Assembly (NCBI GenBank): GCA_029255685.2
Contig: CM055315.2
Location: 33,485,501 to 33,549,500, forward strand
DNA from: Silene conica
Lineage: Eukaryota; Streptophyta; Magnoliopsida; Caryophyllales; Caryophyllaceae
Length of the DNA stretch: 64,000 bases
Reading direction: 5' to 3'
Shown here: one piece after another, positions 46,641 to 58,569 of the stretch
Position numbering within the stretch: position 1 is the first letter of the stretch
Layout: each line of letters opens with the position of its first letter
Translations under genes and position numbers: made by a program
The notes under the pieces: model-generated
Seen by the model: only the letters and a program-made list of their open reading frames with translations
What the model was told of the DNA's origin: nothing
The model's database searches: none

Positions 46641-47359
46641 GCATTGTTCACGTCCTACCCACAACCCGTTTCTCTTCCCGAATACATGCAACTACCACTA
46701 CAACAACAAACAATAACAACAACACTAATAACAACAACACTAATAACAACTATACTAATCAAGATTGAAAAATCAGAAATTGAAAACTAAAATGAAGAAC
46801 AAATTGAAAAATCAACAAACTGAACAACATCAAAAACGAATTTACACAACAACAACAACAACAACTACTATTACTAGCCTAATTAACATCACATTATACA
46901 AATAAAACTAAATTAATTTTAAAAAAACACTTACCTTTCGAAAATGGCCGGCGGTTGTCGTGGTGAAGCAGCGGCGGCGGTGGTGGTGTGTTGCGGCGGT
47001 GTGCAGCCGGCGGGGGTGTACAGGCGGCGGTGGTGTGCTGCGGCGGTGGTGGTGTGTTGCGGCGGTGAGATTTAGGAGGGAGAAGAGATTTTGGGTTTTT
47101 TGAATTAATGTTTGAAGGAAGAAGAGAAGTAAGGGCAAGTTGGTAATTATTATGAATTACGTCGACGATTTTTCGCAAAACGTCGACGACCTTTCGCGAT
47201 TCGGAATCTACACTTCGACTACCAAGAATAGCATATCTTTGTGTATCCGGGGAGGATCAAATTTCCTCGTCATAAAAAAAAGAGAATAATATCTTTTAAT
47301 TTTATATTTTTAGTGTAAAAATGCACAACAATATCAATGGTTGTTTTTATATATTATAA

Positions 47360-47390
47360 CTAGTGTGTAACCCGTGAATAAATGCACGGG
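47360..47390 (-). mobile_element. Possible Helitron 3' end
   Basis: Minus strand: hairpin CCCGTG-N8-CACGGG (47371-47390) followed after seven bases by CTAG and then T. Same layout as the left end of the element at 19829. The 5' end was not located. Confidence 0.35.
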
Positions 47391-47399
47391 TATTATATG

Positions 47400-49480
47400 A
47401 ATCTATGTATAAAAAAATTATATAGTGGCGGTTTTAACTCAAAAATATAAATATTTCGTATAAATATGGAAATGTTTAAATAAGTGAATATATATGTATA
47501 AAATCAATAAATAATTGAAAAATAGATGTCCATTCTTACACCTTAAATATTGAGTGAAGACAAAACAAACGTAAAGATAATAAAAGTCCTTAGGGAAATC
47601 AAAGGAGAAAGACGACACGGGTAATCTCATCGTTAATGTGAAAAAGTACAATATTACGTTATACCTGAATGACTCCCATAAACCATGATGTAAGGCGTCA
47701 GAGATACTCAATTTTAAGTTGCATTAACAAAACATAGAGATTGTTTCCGAATGATAACCCGGAAATAAAAACAGAGATGATTCAAATCATTATTCCTTCA
47801 TCGTAAGAAAAATCTCGTTTAAAATAGTCATTTTTCTATATTCCGTCCAAAATCAAAGAATTAATGAGACTGACTCCATCAAGTACAACAATATCAAACA
47901 TATTAGTGCAATTCTAAATATAAATACCAACGGAATGTTGTAAAGGTTGTATGATACAAACCCACACCGAGTACTAAAATCAACGAATTAAAGAGCTCAT
48001 TTTAATCACGTCATATCCAATCTCCTTGCATTTGTGCCTTCAAATTGAAATTGAACTTTGACACCCTTCGTTGTTTCCATGAAATGCAAACACCAAATGT
48101 TAATATAGTGTAACATTCATACTTTCTAATTGTGAGATAATTTGCATTTTCAGCAGTGTTTATGCAGTAGCATGTTCTGGAACGTTCTAGGTTTTATTAG
48201 ATGTCAAATAATCTGTTAAGTCTCATTTAATGTGTCCTACGAAATCTGAGCATCTTAGGCGCACTCAAGGCTCACCTTTAAAAATTAAGACGGAGTATAC
48301 AAAATTCGAGCCCTCCAATATGTTTTCCATACGTTGATAACTGACCCAATGACAATGTATTAACTAATTTGGCAAGGTGAAACAAATTAAAATATACGGA
48401 GTAATAAAATTTAGTACATATTATTCCGTCTAATTCCTTTGAATTGACCTATTTGTTCAAAATCCACATCAGAAATTTTGAAAAATGGAATGATTTAGAG
48501 TCGGAGGGTATATGCCTTAAAATAATAGTCTCACAATGATTAAATCAAATTAAAAATGAGTATTTCCTAATTTGGTAGTCGTATAATTGATAGTAACATA
48601 ACCATAATTTTACAACCAATACTTATAGCTATATTGCGCAGACAACCACACACTGGACACTCAAACATAGGTATGACACTTGGATACTGAATTTTATATC
48701 AAAAACATGATATTTTTTCATATAATAGTAAAATCTGACACCTGGACACGTATTCGTGTAGGATACACAAATCACTTATTTCGTATTCATCTATAAGAAC
48801 GGTCTAACCCCAGTTACCTACCTAAAATTTTCATTATCGTCCTCTTCAAGACTTCGTTAAGGCTTCATTCTGTTAAAACTGTTAGCGGCTACTACTATGC
48901 AAACTAAAAATTGTGAAAACTCTCAACTCTTTCCTCTAAAGCTTAGTAGTTTGGAGCTAACTTATTAGAAGATGTTAGTAGAGTTGTATGGTCTATTAGA
49001 TGAGCTATTTATGCAAGGTGAAACTAACTGTAATAATGACGTTATAAGAGAGTCAAATGTTGATATAACTGAATATGAACAATTTAACACTACAAATTCA
49101 ACAACTGAAAAACTAAATGTCAAAGGAGATAAAAAAAATGTTAAGAAATCAAAAAGAGATGGTATTGCACTAATCGAACTTGTGCATAGAATCTTTAAAC
49201 TCCTCTGCAACCATTAATCTCGGATCACTCCGACTATAATTTTTAGATTAAAAATCAAACAAAGACCCCTAATTTTCGATATTCAGTCATTTCATAATCA
49301 ACTAAGTTAAACATCTTTAGATTTCACCTTAAATCATAAGCAAACACAACCGAAATAAGAAACAATACCAAATAATGCTGCCATCTTGATTTTGTTTGGA
49401 GATAGACCTGCCACCATTAATCGAGTTTATTTCTTAATTAGTTAATTTGAAGAATTACATAGTCTAATAATTGATTGAGT
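47400..49480. other. Intergenic DNA, no confident gene
   Basis: About 2 kb of AT-rich sequence. An 81-codon plus-strand frame at 48972-49217 (MLVELYGLLDELFMQGETNC...) is lysine- and asparagine-rich and unmatched to any family I know; it may be a fragment of an exon. A 90-codon minus-strand frame at 47439-47711 is hydrophobic low-information sequence. Confidence 0.4.
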
Positions 49481-49487
49481 CTTTTTT

Positions 49488-49603
49488 ATGTCTTAGTTCA
49501 GTGGTGAAGACGGAGCTATCCTGGACAATAGGTCTAGGTTCGATTCCCCCTCCCCTCTATTGTAATGTGACCAAGTACGTGCTTCGTTGAACCAACAAAA
49601 AAA
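49488..49603 (+). mobile_element. tRNA-derived SINE, short
   Basis: Box A TAGTTCAGTGGT (about 49495) and box B GGTTCGATTCC (49537-49547), a short body and an A run at 49597-49603. The flanks ATAATTGATTGAGTCTTTTT and ATAATTGAGCCTTTTT are an imperfect target duplication. The stretch GACAATAGGTC is shared with the unit at 51760. Confidence 0.65.
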
Positions 49604-50073
49604 TAATTGAGCCTTTTTCACGCTAAACACCCAAATCATTTTCGGAAATTAAGTCGCTTACCATTAATCAAATCTGCCATCGTCAAACTAAGTAAGTTAA
49701 GTTAATCCCCAAATTAGATCACATCTACAAAAACAACGTATAACCTAAAACGACTCCGACAAAGAAAAATGACAGAGAAAAAAGGAATTACCGGGTAACT
49801 AAAAGACTATAGTAGAAATAATATGAAAACTATCACAAATTATTCGATATTTCGCAGAGATGGCTAAATATAACAATAATTCATTATTTTCAAAAATCCT
49901 CTTTTAATAAATGATGTTCAAAAGTAATTAAATTGTTTGTAAATAATACAAAATTGTGATGGGCCACATATAATTTGTGTTTAAAATACTTATAATGTTT
50001 TGCCAATAGCCAACAACATTACAAATATAGAAAAATGTCTTTATAAACTACATTTGTTAATATATTACATTTA

Positions 50074-51017
50074 CGTACTTGCTAAATCCCGCACACTTAT
50101 TTACTTAATCTAACACTTTTTTATCCTAAATTACCATAATTACCCTTAGTAAAAACAAAAAGAACTAAAAAAAAACTTTTAAAGAATTTAAAAGATTTCT
50201 CTCTCTTTAAAACTAATCAACCTCTTATTCGTTCAACCATTATGAATTATAATTCGCACGTATCAAACGTAAGTTCGTCGTTTCATCATAAATTTTTTTA
50301 TTAAGTTCCGTCTTTTTTCAATTTAATTGATTTTTTTTCTAAATAGAGGGTTTTATTCTGCAGTCTGCACAAGTATTCTTTGCAGCCTTCTTTATTTCAC
50401 AGGACATTCTTTGGTAAATGTTCCTGCAAATTGATTATAATAGAAGAATCTGTAATGGTTTGCTACTATGGAAATAAATTTATACAAATATTACATTGGC
50501 ATCACTATTCCAAAAATCAGCAGCATCTAGTCGAAACCAATTTTTGCAATTTACATTCATATACATAAAGGGATTATTGAACATACTCCACACTAATCAA
50601 TCAAAATCATAATCAAAACGATCAAAATATAAACTTAATCAATCAAAATCATAATCAATTAACACACTCCACACTAATCAGTCAAAATCATAATCAAAAC
50701 GATCAAAATATAAACTTAATTACGCCAAATCTCAACCCGGAAAATAGGCTTGACCTTGAGTCGGAGGACTGAAGGGTTCTCCAACGGACAAATGCCCAGA
50801 CTTGAAAGAAGATGAGTTATTCTCTCTTTTTTGACTACCTACCTCGCGTATGTATATTAGAAAGATTGATTTTTAGGGTTTTACCGCAGAAATTGGATAG
50901 AGAGTGTTTCTCTCTCTTTATTTTTTGTGGGGTGAAAAAATGAGAAGGGTATATTCGGAAAAAGTGTGAAAAATGTGTGGGATCGAGTAAAATGATGTGC
51001 GGGATTTAGCACGTCCC
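50074..51017. mobile_element. hAT-like non-autonomous element, 8-bp duplication TACATTTA
   Basis: TACATTTA at 50066-50073 and 51018-51025; inner ends share TGCTAAATCCCGCACA in inverted orientation. 944 bp, with no transposase. The first and last outer bases (CGTACT, GGGACG inverted) do not match each other well. Confidence 0.6.
50584..50720. repeat. Two-copy tandem repeat of about 80 bp inside the hAT-like element
   Basis: The words ACTCCACACTAATCA and AACGATCAAAATATAAACTT each occur twice, 80 bp apart, with a partial internal repeat of AATCAAAATCATAATCAA. Confidence 0.8.
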
Positions 51018-51759
51018 TACATTTATTAGTTTGTATTTCTCCAATATAAAATTTTCAAACCTTATTACGGGTAACGTACAAAATACGGAGTAGTAATATA
51101 AAGTCGGTCATGTTTCAATAGTAGCATAAAGTCGACAACACCTAATAATGTTGACTCTTATATGACAATTGAGAGTTGAGACGGAGTCATCTTTGTTCTG
51201 GGAGGAAATATTTTGTCTCAATTTATCTCTTGCGACGGATGTTTAGGGCCAACGTTACTTTTGCAACAAAACCAAATGACGTTTTCGACGGACATTTCTG
51301 TCATGTTGACCTTTGTTTTGTGTACTATAGTGTTAAAGCAATTTATAATATCTCACATATGCTAAAAAACATTACAAATATTGAATATTTTCTTCCACTA
51401 CATTAATAGTTATATTACATTCATCAAATTGTTTTCTTTCACCTTAAATTTCCGGATACTTCTTACACGTGACCCAAAAAATAGTTTCATAAAATCGATC
51501 ATGTCTAAAAACATGCCGTGATTAATAATAGTTAAGAAAACTATTATATGATAATTATTAAAAAATATGGTTGGATATTAAATGCTTTGCAAAAATCTGG
51601 TATTTATGTGGAAATTAAAAGTATAAGTTGATAAAAAAGTATAGAGTATTACTTTTACAGTTTAGCAAAAATTCAAAAAATTAAAATGGCGAGAAGTTCG
51701 AGATAAATGGAAAATAGTGTGGACGGAGTAACTTTTACAAATTAGAGAGGGAGATACCG

Positions 51760-51850
51760 AAGATAGTCTAGTGGTTAAGACGGAGGTATTATTGACAATA
51801 GGTCCCATGATCGAATCCCTCACCCTTATTGTGTGCGACTAAGTGCGGAG
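51760..51850 (+). mobile_element. tRNA-derived SINE fragment, same family as 49488
   Basis: Box A TAGTCTAGTGG (51764-51774), box B GATCGAATCC (51809-51818), with AAGACGGAGGTAT and GACAATAGGTC between, as in the unit at 49488. Confidence 0.6.
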
Positions 51851-52381
51851 TAGAGTAAGGGGTAGTGGATGAGTGGGTAGTTTTTGTTTTACGTATTTAT
51901 TGTGTACATAATCTGTATTTTATACGGTCGATCGATATGAGTGCGACACGTCACCATTTTACTCTAAAATAGCGGTTACCGGCTGTTGCTTTAATATATT
52001 AAATCATTGCCGTATTTAAATTGTGATATTTGATTAACGTTGCAAGGATTCAGAGAAATTGAATGGAAAATAATTTAATACTTAAACATTATTAGGCCCT
52101 GTTCTTTTGGACTTATTTTTGTTTAACTTAACTTATCTTAACTTATTTTTTCTGAATTTTTCTGAACTTAACTTATATTTGCTAAACTTGACTTATTTTT
52201 TCTGAACTTTTCTGAACTTATTTTTGCTAAACTTAGCTTAATTTATTTTTCTGAACTTAACTTATTTTTATTGAACTTTTCTGAACTTATTTTTGATGAA
52301 CTTAATTTAACTTACATTTGTTGAAGTTAACTTATATTTGCTTAACTTTTATGAACTTAACTTTTCTGAACTTAACTTATA

Positions 52382-52669
52382 CTCCCTCCTACCCGTTTAT
52401 AATGTCCCATTGTGACGAAAGGACAAAATTTATGAGATATTAGTTGTTTAATATTTTGGTTGAATAGGGGGGTATGTAGATTAGAGAGAGGGTGTTATGA
52501 TTTGTATAAAGTAAGTGGGGTAATGGGTGGGTGGGTGAGTAATAAATGAAAATTAATAAGGGTAGAATGGTAAAAACTTGATAAAAAAACTTACCAAAAA
52601 TAGACAATGGGACAATATCCTGAATAGACGGAAATGTACAATGGGACATTTAAGTTGGGTAGGAGGGAG
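52382..52669. mobile_element. Stowaway MITE nested in the Tourist-like element
   Basis: 288 bp, inverted ends CTCCCTCCTACCC, TA duplication at 52380-52381 and 52670-52671. It is a different Stowaway family from 44533. Confidence 0.93.
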
Positions 52670-52709
52670 TATGAGTCTAACTTTTACGAACTAAATAAAT
52701 ATTAACTTA

Positions 52710-52712
<3 letters not shown>

Positions 52713-52768
<56 letters not shown>

Positions 52769-52812
52769 CAATAACAATAATAATAACAATAATAATAATA
52801 ATAATAATAATA
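52713..52812. repeat. AAT/AAC microsatellite
   Basis: About 100 bp of ATA/AAT triplets with scattered AAC variants. Confidence 0.95.
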
Positions 52813-53602
52813 GTTCCTTTTATATATATAAATGTAGTATGTTCATTATCTTACTTCAATACATAATTAAAAACTAAATCACATATCACAGTTTTTTTTA
52901 ATACTCTATTTCTATATTATCCGCATCCTCTTCACTTCCTTCGTCTTCATTTATGCTTACACCGTCAAATCCATCGCCTCGCCAAATATCTTTGACTATG
53001 TTTAGCTTAAATAACGTCTTATTTTTTGCTTCGATTCAAGAATTATTGTATGTAATTGTTAACCCGTGTATTTTTTGCAAAATCCGACAATTCTTTTGCT
53101 AATAACGACACTTTTGGGTAATTAAAATAAATGGTGGACATGAGACGTTTGTACGACAGAATTGTGAAAATCTTAAATTTTACTATAAACGGGTATAAGT
53201 ATTTGTTTAACTTCTGAACTTATTTTTGCTTAAGTTTTCTGAACTTATTTTTGTTGTACATAACTTAACTTAGTTTTGCTGAACTTAACTTATTTTTGTT
53301 GAACTTAACTTATTTTTGCTTAACTTTTCTGAACTTATTTTTGTTGAACTTAACTTAATTACCTTATTTTTGCTGAACTTATCTTATTTTTGCTGAATTT
53401 ATCTTATTTTTGCTGAACTGTTCTAAACTTAACTAATATTTGCTGAACTAAACTTAAATTAAGCAAAAATAAGTCCAAAAGAACAGGGCCTTAGTATCAC
53501 CATTTTATTAAATATACTCGGTATCTGGCTCTCCCCGAGCTACCTTTATTTATCATTACATTTTATTTTCAATTATACGAAATATAAAACTACTTTGAAG
53601 TT

Positions 53603-54019
53603 TTTTTTTTCGTGTAAATGTGAGTAGTATATATATCATCATTTAAAAAAATACAGGGGGAGCATAGAAACCGACTAGTCAGAGACTAGTGCTGCATTAC
53701 AAACACATAGTACTATCAAATTTCTAGTGCTGTGCTACGAATGGCCTTTTGGCTGGCATTAGCTTTCATCCTAACCATATCCTTGATCTTCTGCACTACT
53801 CTTTCAGGTCTTTTAAGTACCCCTTCAATACGAGCTTGATTTCTGATCTGCCAGATGGTGTAACAGTAGGTAGTATACACCATAGCATGAAAAGCCCTGT
53901 CCCTTTTGTCTTGCCCATTCCATTGCAAGTCAGGTAATTGAGGTAAGTCACTCCTAATCCATTCTTCCAACTGAGTAGCAATCTTGGAACTATACACACA
54001 TCCCTGCACCAGGTCATGA
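53603..54019 (-). mobile_element. 5'-truncated LINE, 17-bp duplication
   Basis: A T run at about 53601-53610 (A tail on the minus strand) and flanks AAAACTACTTTGAAGTT at 53586-53602 and 54020-54036 show target-primed insertion. The frame 54009-53716 carries a LINE tail sequence with YTTYCYTIWQIRNQARIEG, the segment that links the zinc finger to RNase H in plant LINEs. Confidence 0.88.
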
Positions 54020-54036
54020 AAAACTACTTTGAAGTT

Positions 54037-55095
54037 GCATAACCCATAAATTTAATTATGATTAATATATTTTTCTATGGCATCTTAAAACTACGACAAA
54101 ATAAATTATGATACAAATTGACTGCTACCGCTATTAATATTTTGCTTAAATCGATTGGTTAGCTAATTGTTCATATATACTTTCTTTTGTTGTTAGTATT
54201 GTTACTTTTATTACATTCGTTAGTACTATTGTTACTTAAACTACTCTGGTCGTAATTATTATTGCTTTCCCTACTCCGCATTAAAAATTTCACTACTCCG
54301 TTGTTACTTCTATTACTTTCACTACTCTCGCTCGTTGTCAATATTGTTACTTTGACTATTTAAATGAGTGATTACTATTATACTACTATGTCCAATGTTG
54401 CTACAATTTTGTTACACGAATAACATAATTATTCAATTTTGGCATGCAATTTTAAGAGGCTTATATATTTAAAACTATATACCAAAACTTTAAAATATTT
54501 ACATTGAAGTTCATTGCACCGGTCTATCTCACTGTGTTATCGATTTAAAACTATATAGTATAATTAATTTGTTTAGATTTATTTAATTATATTGAAGTCC
54601 CTTGGTTTCAGTAAGGATCTGGTGAGAACCACTAACATAATGAGAACTGTGAGAACCGTCACTAAATCTCAACCAAAACTTGTTTCAAAAGTTTAAGTGA
54701 AACATTTAGCTTTAGTTTAGTTAATTCAAACACATTATTTGGTATTGTTAAACAAGATTTATTGATTATATCAAGAAAAGATGAAATTTATGTACAAAAA
54801 TTCACATGTGCGCTAAAGTGGGCTTTAGATGCATGAAAAAAGGTACTATGCATGAAAAAAGTACGTGAAAATTCACTTGTGCGCTAAGATATCAATTGAT
54901 TGAATTAAAGAATAAAACTTACTTGAACGACGAAAGACACACGAACTAGGATGATCGACGCAACCGATTCCCTTGCGAGATGTTTACGGTTTAGTCTAGA
55001 GAGAAAACTATTTATTTTAGTATTTGATGGAAATAAGAAATGATAAAGAATGATCATGAAATCTCTAATTAACATCTCGCAGAACCGGAAACAGA
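54037..55095. other. Intergenic DNA, presumed LTR leader at right
   Basis: AT-rich, with no gene. The last 200 bp (about 54900-55095) look like transcribed leader of a minus-strand LTR whose palindrome array is at 55100-55287. Confidence 0.35.
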
Positions 55096-55099
55096 CCGG

Positions 55100-55287
55100 G
55101 TACTCGGCCGAGTACCGAGGGTACTGGACCAAGTACTCCCTACTCGGTCGAGTACCTCACGTACTCGACCGAGTACGTTGTACTCGACCGAGTACCACTT
55201 GTACTCGATCGAGTACATCTAGATAGACTTCCACTCAAGACTCTAACTTTGTGTATTCGATCGAGTATTCGCTACTCGACCGAGAGC
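55100..55287 (-). repeat. Eight GTACTCGnnCGAGTAC palindromes spaced 19-21 bp
   Basis: 16-bp sites start at 55100, 55121, 55140, 55161, 55180 and 55201 (steps 21, 19, 21, 19, 21), then 55253 and 55272 (step 19). The central pair varies (GG/CC, GA/CC, GT/CG, GA/TC) while the symmetry is mostly kept; in the second (GTACTGGACCAAGTAC) it is partly lost. On the minus strand an A/T-rich TAAATAG box at 55008-55014 lies about 85 bp downstream. The host element is an LTR-like sequence whose ends were not identified. Confidence 0.9.
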
Positions 55288-55952
55288 CCCAGTGCATGAA
55301 ATGGAGGAGTATTACAAGACCTACCTACCCCATACCTAAAAAAATCGACACATTCAATGTACAATCAACCCCTATCCTATAAAAAAATGTCCCATCGTAA
55401 AAAATAAGTTGGAAATTTGGAGGAAAACAAAGGAATATTGACCTTAATAAACCATAATCTAATATTATGATTGAAAAATAATTTTGATTTTTGTATGGGT
55501 TACTCTATCCGCCTCAAAAGCGCATATCTTTTGTCATTACTTTTTTGTTTATAAAATACCTTCTAATACCCATTTACATTTCATCTTGTTGAGTAATTAT
55601 TTCCAAAACTGATAATGTTATAATAATGACAAGATTATTAATTATGATTGTGTATCTCTTGCCTTTAATCGTATATCTAGTCTATATAGCAAACATGATT
55701 ATTAAAGGAACAAGAGATCGTATGGTTACAAGGCTTCACTAAATGTCAAGATCAAATGCTTAAATATTGACTTATGAATCGGTCAAGAAAAGTTCAAGTG
55801 AAGTCAAGACAAAAAGTTATTCCGAAGATCTCTAGTAAGATCAAGATAGAATAGATTCTAAATGTTATATAGTGATATAAAAGCAACTTGACTTTTATAC
55901 GGTCAAGTTCAGCTATAACCTCACGTATAACAGAGGTTAGGGTTATAGCTCA

Positions 55953-56507
55953 TGTAACAATCCGACCCACCACGGTCATAACACATCCCCAATAAGATGG
56001 GAGGTATGCCTTTGGGCCCACTATTTGTCCTCACTTAAGCCCAAAAGCACAAGGCCTTGTTACTAAGTGATGGGTAGAAGTTATTATAAACATATCACAA
56101 GCCTCATATTCTACCGATGTGGGACAACTTTCCTCTCATACTCTTGGGGTGTTTCAAACTCCCCCACTTAAAGAACACAACGTCCTCGTTGTGCCTCAAA
56201 CTTGACCGCAGCCAAGCCTAGAATCCTCCCCCGCTAGGTTGGTAACCCGGGTACTCCTGACCACAGGCCCACCACACGGTCGCAGGGTCGCTCTAATACC
56301 ATTTGTAACAATCCGACCCACCACGGTCATAACACATCCCCAATAAGATGGGAGGTATGCCTTTGGGCCCACTATTTGTCCTCACTTAAGCCCAAAAGCA
56401 CAAGGTCTTGTTACTAAGTGATGGGTAGAAGTTATTATAAACATATCACAAGCCTCATATTCTACCGATGTGGGACAACTTTCCTCTCATACTCTTGGGG
56501 TGTTTCA
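55953..56507 (-). mobile_element. TRIM retrotransposon, duplication GCTCA
   Basis: Two 204-bp LTRs (55953-56156 and 56304-56507; TGTAACAATCC to GGTGTTTCA on the plus strand) enclose 147 bp. On the minus strand the primer-binding site TGGTATTAGAGC (one mismatch to tRNA-iMet) follows the right LTR, and a TAAGTGGGGGAGTT purine tract precedes the left one. GCTCA is at 55948-55952 and 56508-56512. The LTRs are almost identical (one C/T difference seen), so it is recent. Confidence 0.95.
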
Positions 56508-56616
56508 GCTCAGGACTATAACCTTGGTTACATGAGAAAAAACATGCGACAAAATCCTAATTTTGTTTTTCAAATCTTCCAAAATATATTTTAAAGATTT
56601 AGAGTTCTAAAATTTC

Positions 56617-57791
56617 TGAACACCCCAAGTTAGAGAAGCTGAGTTGTGAATCAACTCGGCCGAGTAGGTGACACTCGGCCGAGTAGATCACACTCGGCCG
56701 AGTATATGATACTCGGTCGAGCCCTTCTATGTCAGTAGCTGAGTTGCGAGTCAACTCGGCCGAGTAGGTGGTACTCGGCAGAGTAAGCCGCACTCGGCCG
56801 AGTAAGTCACACTCGGTCGAGTCTTTCTTTTCTAGACATCAGACCGTGGTTATTATAAATTTAATCTGAGGTTAAGTAAATCATTTTTAACCCTAATCAG
56901 AATTAAGCAGAACCCTAATCCTCTCATCTCATTTCCCCATTTCCTAATCCTTCAAGTTTGTTAGCAAGTCTAGTCGCGGCGATCATCTACCTAGTCTGTA
57001 TATCACCAAGTAAGTGTATGTCTACCGTTTTTATATCATAGTTATGGTTATTTAGTAAGTAATTGAGATTTGTGTAATCGCTAGGAGGAGGATTTGTAGA
57101 TGAGCGTTGGTAGGAAGTTTCGATTGTGCTTGTTGTTCCATTTGAGGTAGGGTGTCCTTACTCAGTACTGTATGATAAAGTTGTGATGATATTGTAGTAT
57201 GATTGTATTACTATTTATAGCATGATGTATGAGATTCCAATGGTAACGTATGGACCATTGCGGGGAACGGAACTCCTATGATCGCTCCCCGTGGGACCCG
57301 CCACGGGGAAGATGTGCACATTTATGGTCTAGGTACCCCTTGCTGCGGTAAGTGGGGAGATTGGTGTGGGACTAAAGGTCACCACGGCAGATTAGTTGGT
57401 GGCAATGGTATTACAGCGAATGTTAGGAATTATGTATATTGATGCGTATCCGTCTTATTGCTTGTAATGTTGCTGACACATGATGTTGTTTACTGTGATG
57501 ATCCATGTAATGGTGAATAGAGTCTCAGGTACACAGATGAGTCTTGCTTGTTGGCTTGGGAGGAGGGATCACCAGTTTGTAGGGTCTCGTGTCATAGCTT
57601 CAACATAAACTATAATACTTTTGTTACAGTTTTGGCAAACAGTTGTTTTTACTTTGTTTCACAGTACCTTCAGTATTTATAATACGTGTTGGATTTGTTT
57701 ATCTCATACTGTACCTCAGGAAACTGAGAGGGTGACGTCTTCATGATCCAATGGTCCTATTTTAAACGCCTTGGACTATGAGGGTGTTACA
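56617..57791 (+). mobile_element. Solo LTR (chromovirus-like ends) with imperfect duplication
   Basis: TGAACACCCC to GGGTGTTACA, 1,175 bp, flanked by ATTTC (56612-56616) and ATATC (57792-57796), one mismatch. A TATA box (TATAAAT, about 56854-56860) follows an eight-site palindrome array. A transcript leader-like AACCCTAATCCTCTC follows. Confidence 0.65.
56655..56821. repeat. Two blocks of four CTCGG(C/T)CGAG palindromes, 19-bp period, upstream of TATA
   Basis: 10-bp cores start at 56655, 56674, 56693, 56712 and again at 56755, 56774, 56793, 56812. Steps are exactly 19 bp and the blocks are exactly 100 bp apart, so a four-site block was duplicated. One core is damaged (CTCGGCAGAG at 56774). 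The TATA box starts 33 bp after the last core. Confidence 0.95.
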
Positions 57792-58310
57792 ATATCTCTT
57801 TATAGATGAAATCTTTTTGGATGTACAAAATTGGTATAATTAGAGGGTGTAATTAACTTATGAGTTGTTGCATCTTTAAATTATTATTTTACGTACAAGT
57901 CAGACCCTAGTTGCCCTCATCCACCCTAAAATATGATTAAGGTTTCCACAAAATTGAACAGGGCAATAGTGCATGGATTTGCGTGCCGCCATACTCACGG
58001 CCCAACCAATTGATTGGTTAGCATCCAAACTCCATTATATGATAGATAATTTATCTTATGAGATAAATATTTATAAATCATATAAGAGCACAAATTAGTT
58101 AAGATATATTGAATAAAATCTTTTTGTTCTACTATTATCTTATCTAAAGGGTTTAGGAATTATAATAGTAGCTCCAAAGATATTTCATATCTTTTTAGAT
58201 ATTACTAGTTCCTAAATATAAGATTTAATATAGATTATCATACAAGAATAATATCTTTATTATTCTAGAAGATCTAGGGTTGATTGAGACCTATATAATC
58301 TATTCATCCC

Positions 58311-58318
58311 TATAAAAG
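58311..58318 (+). promoter_or_regulatory. TATA box (TATAAAAG) of a presumed LTR
   Basis: Preceded by CATCCC and followed by an A-rich leader; standard core promoter spacing in a copia-type LTR. Confidence 0.5.
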
Positions 58319-58569
58319 AAGAATTGAAATGAAACTACATCTCACGTCTTTCATGCATAACTAGAAGCTTTTCGCAAAAATAATTTTACAGTTTTATACT
58401 TCGTAGTTTTGCAAAGTTCTTTAACCTTTTGAAGGTCGTGTGCTTTAATCATGTTGGTTATTTTTATATCGTTATAAGACTATAATGCATAATTAGTTTC
58501 CTAATTCGTTTAAATTGTGAACACGAAAGAACAATTAAAACACTTTCTTATTAACGTAAGATAGATTGA

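Larger units (their letters stand above)
43158..47197. mobile_element. TIR DNA element carrying two convergent genes
   Basis: Perfect 39-bp inverted repeats at 43158-43196 and 47159-47197, each made of two GCGAAA(A/G)-GTCGTCGACGT-like units. Weaker similarity continues outward for about 25 bp. Between them are a plus-strand gene of unknown function (43919-44392), a Stowaway MITE (44533-44788) and a minus-strand plant-mobile-domain gene (44896-46488). No transposase domain is recognised. A target duplication could not be fixed. Plant mobile domain genes are known to occur in transposons, which fits, but the superfamily is open (Mutator-like is a guess). Confidence 0.7.
52095..53490. mobile_element. 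Tourist-like (PIF/Harbinger) element with nested Stowaway
   Basis: Terminal inverted repeats GGCCCTGTTCTTTTGGACTT and its complement, flanked by TTA at 52092-52094 and 53491-53493. The subterminal regions are filled with degenerate GAACTTAACTTATTTTTGCT words on both sides. No transposase. Length without the nested MITE about 1.1 kb. Confidence 0.9.

Noticed and set aside
46894..47178. Minus-strand Pro/His/Thr-rich frames near the right inverted repeat
   Set aside because: Reading of a GGC/GGT repeat; no homologous domain and no consistent frame.
49488..51850. Possible tRNA genes at 49490 and 51760
   Set aside because: Box A and B are present but the cloverleaf arms do not pair well, and a common extra motif, A run and flanking duplication fit SINEs.
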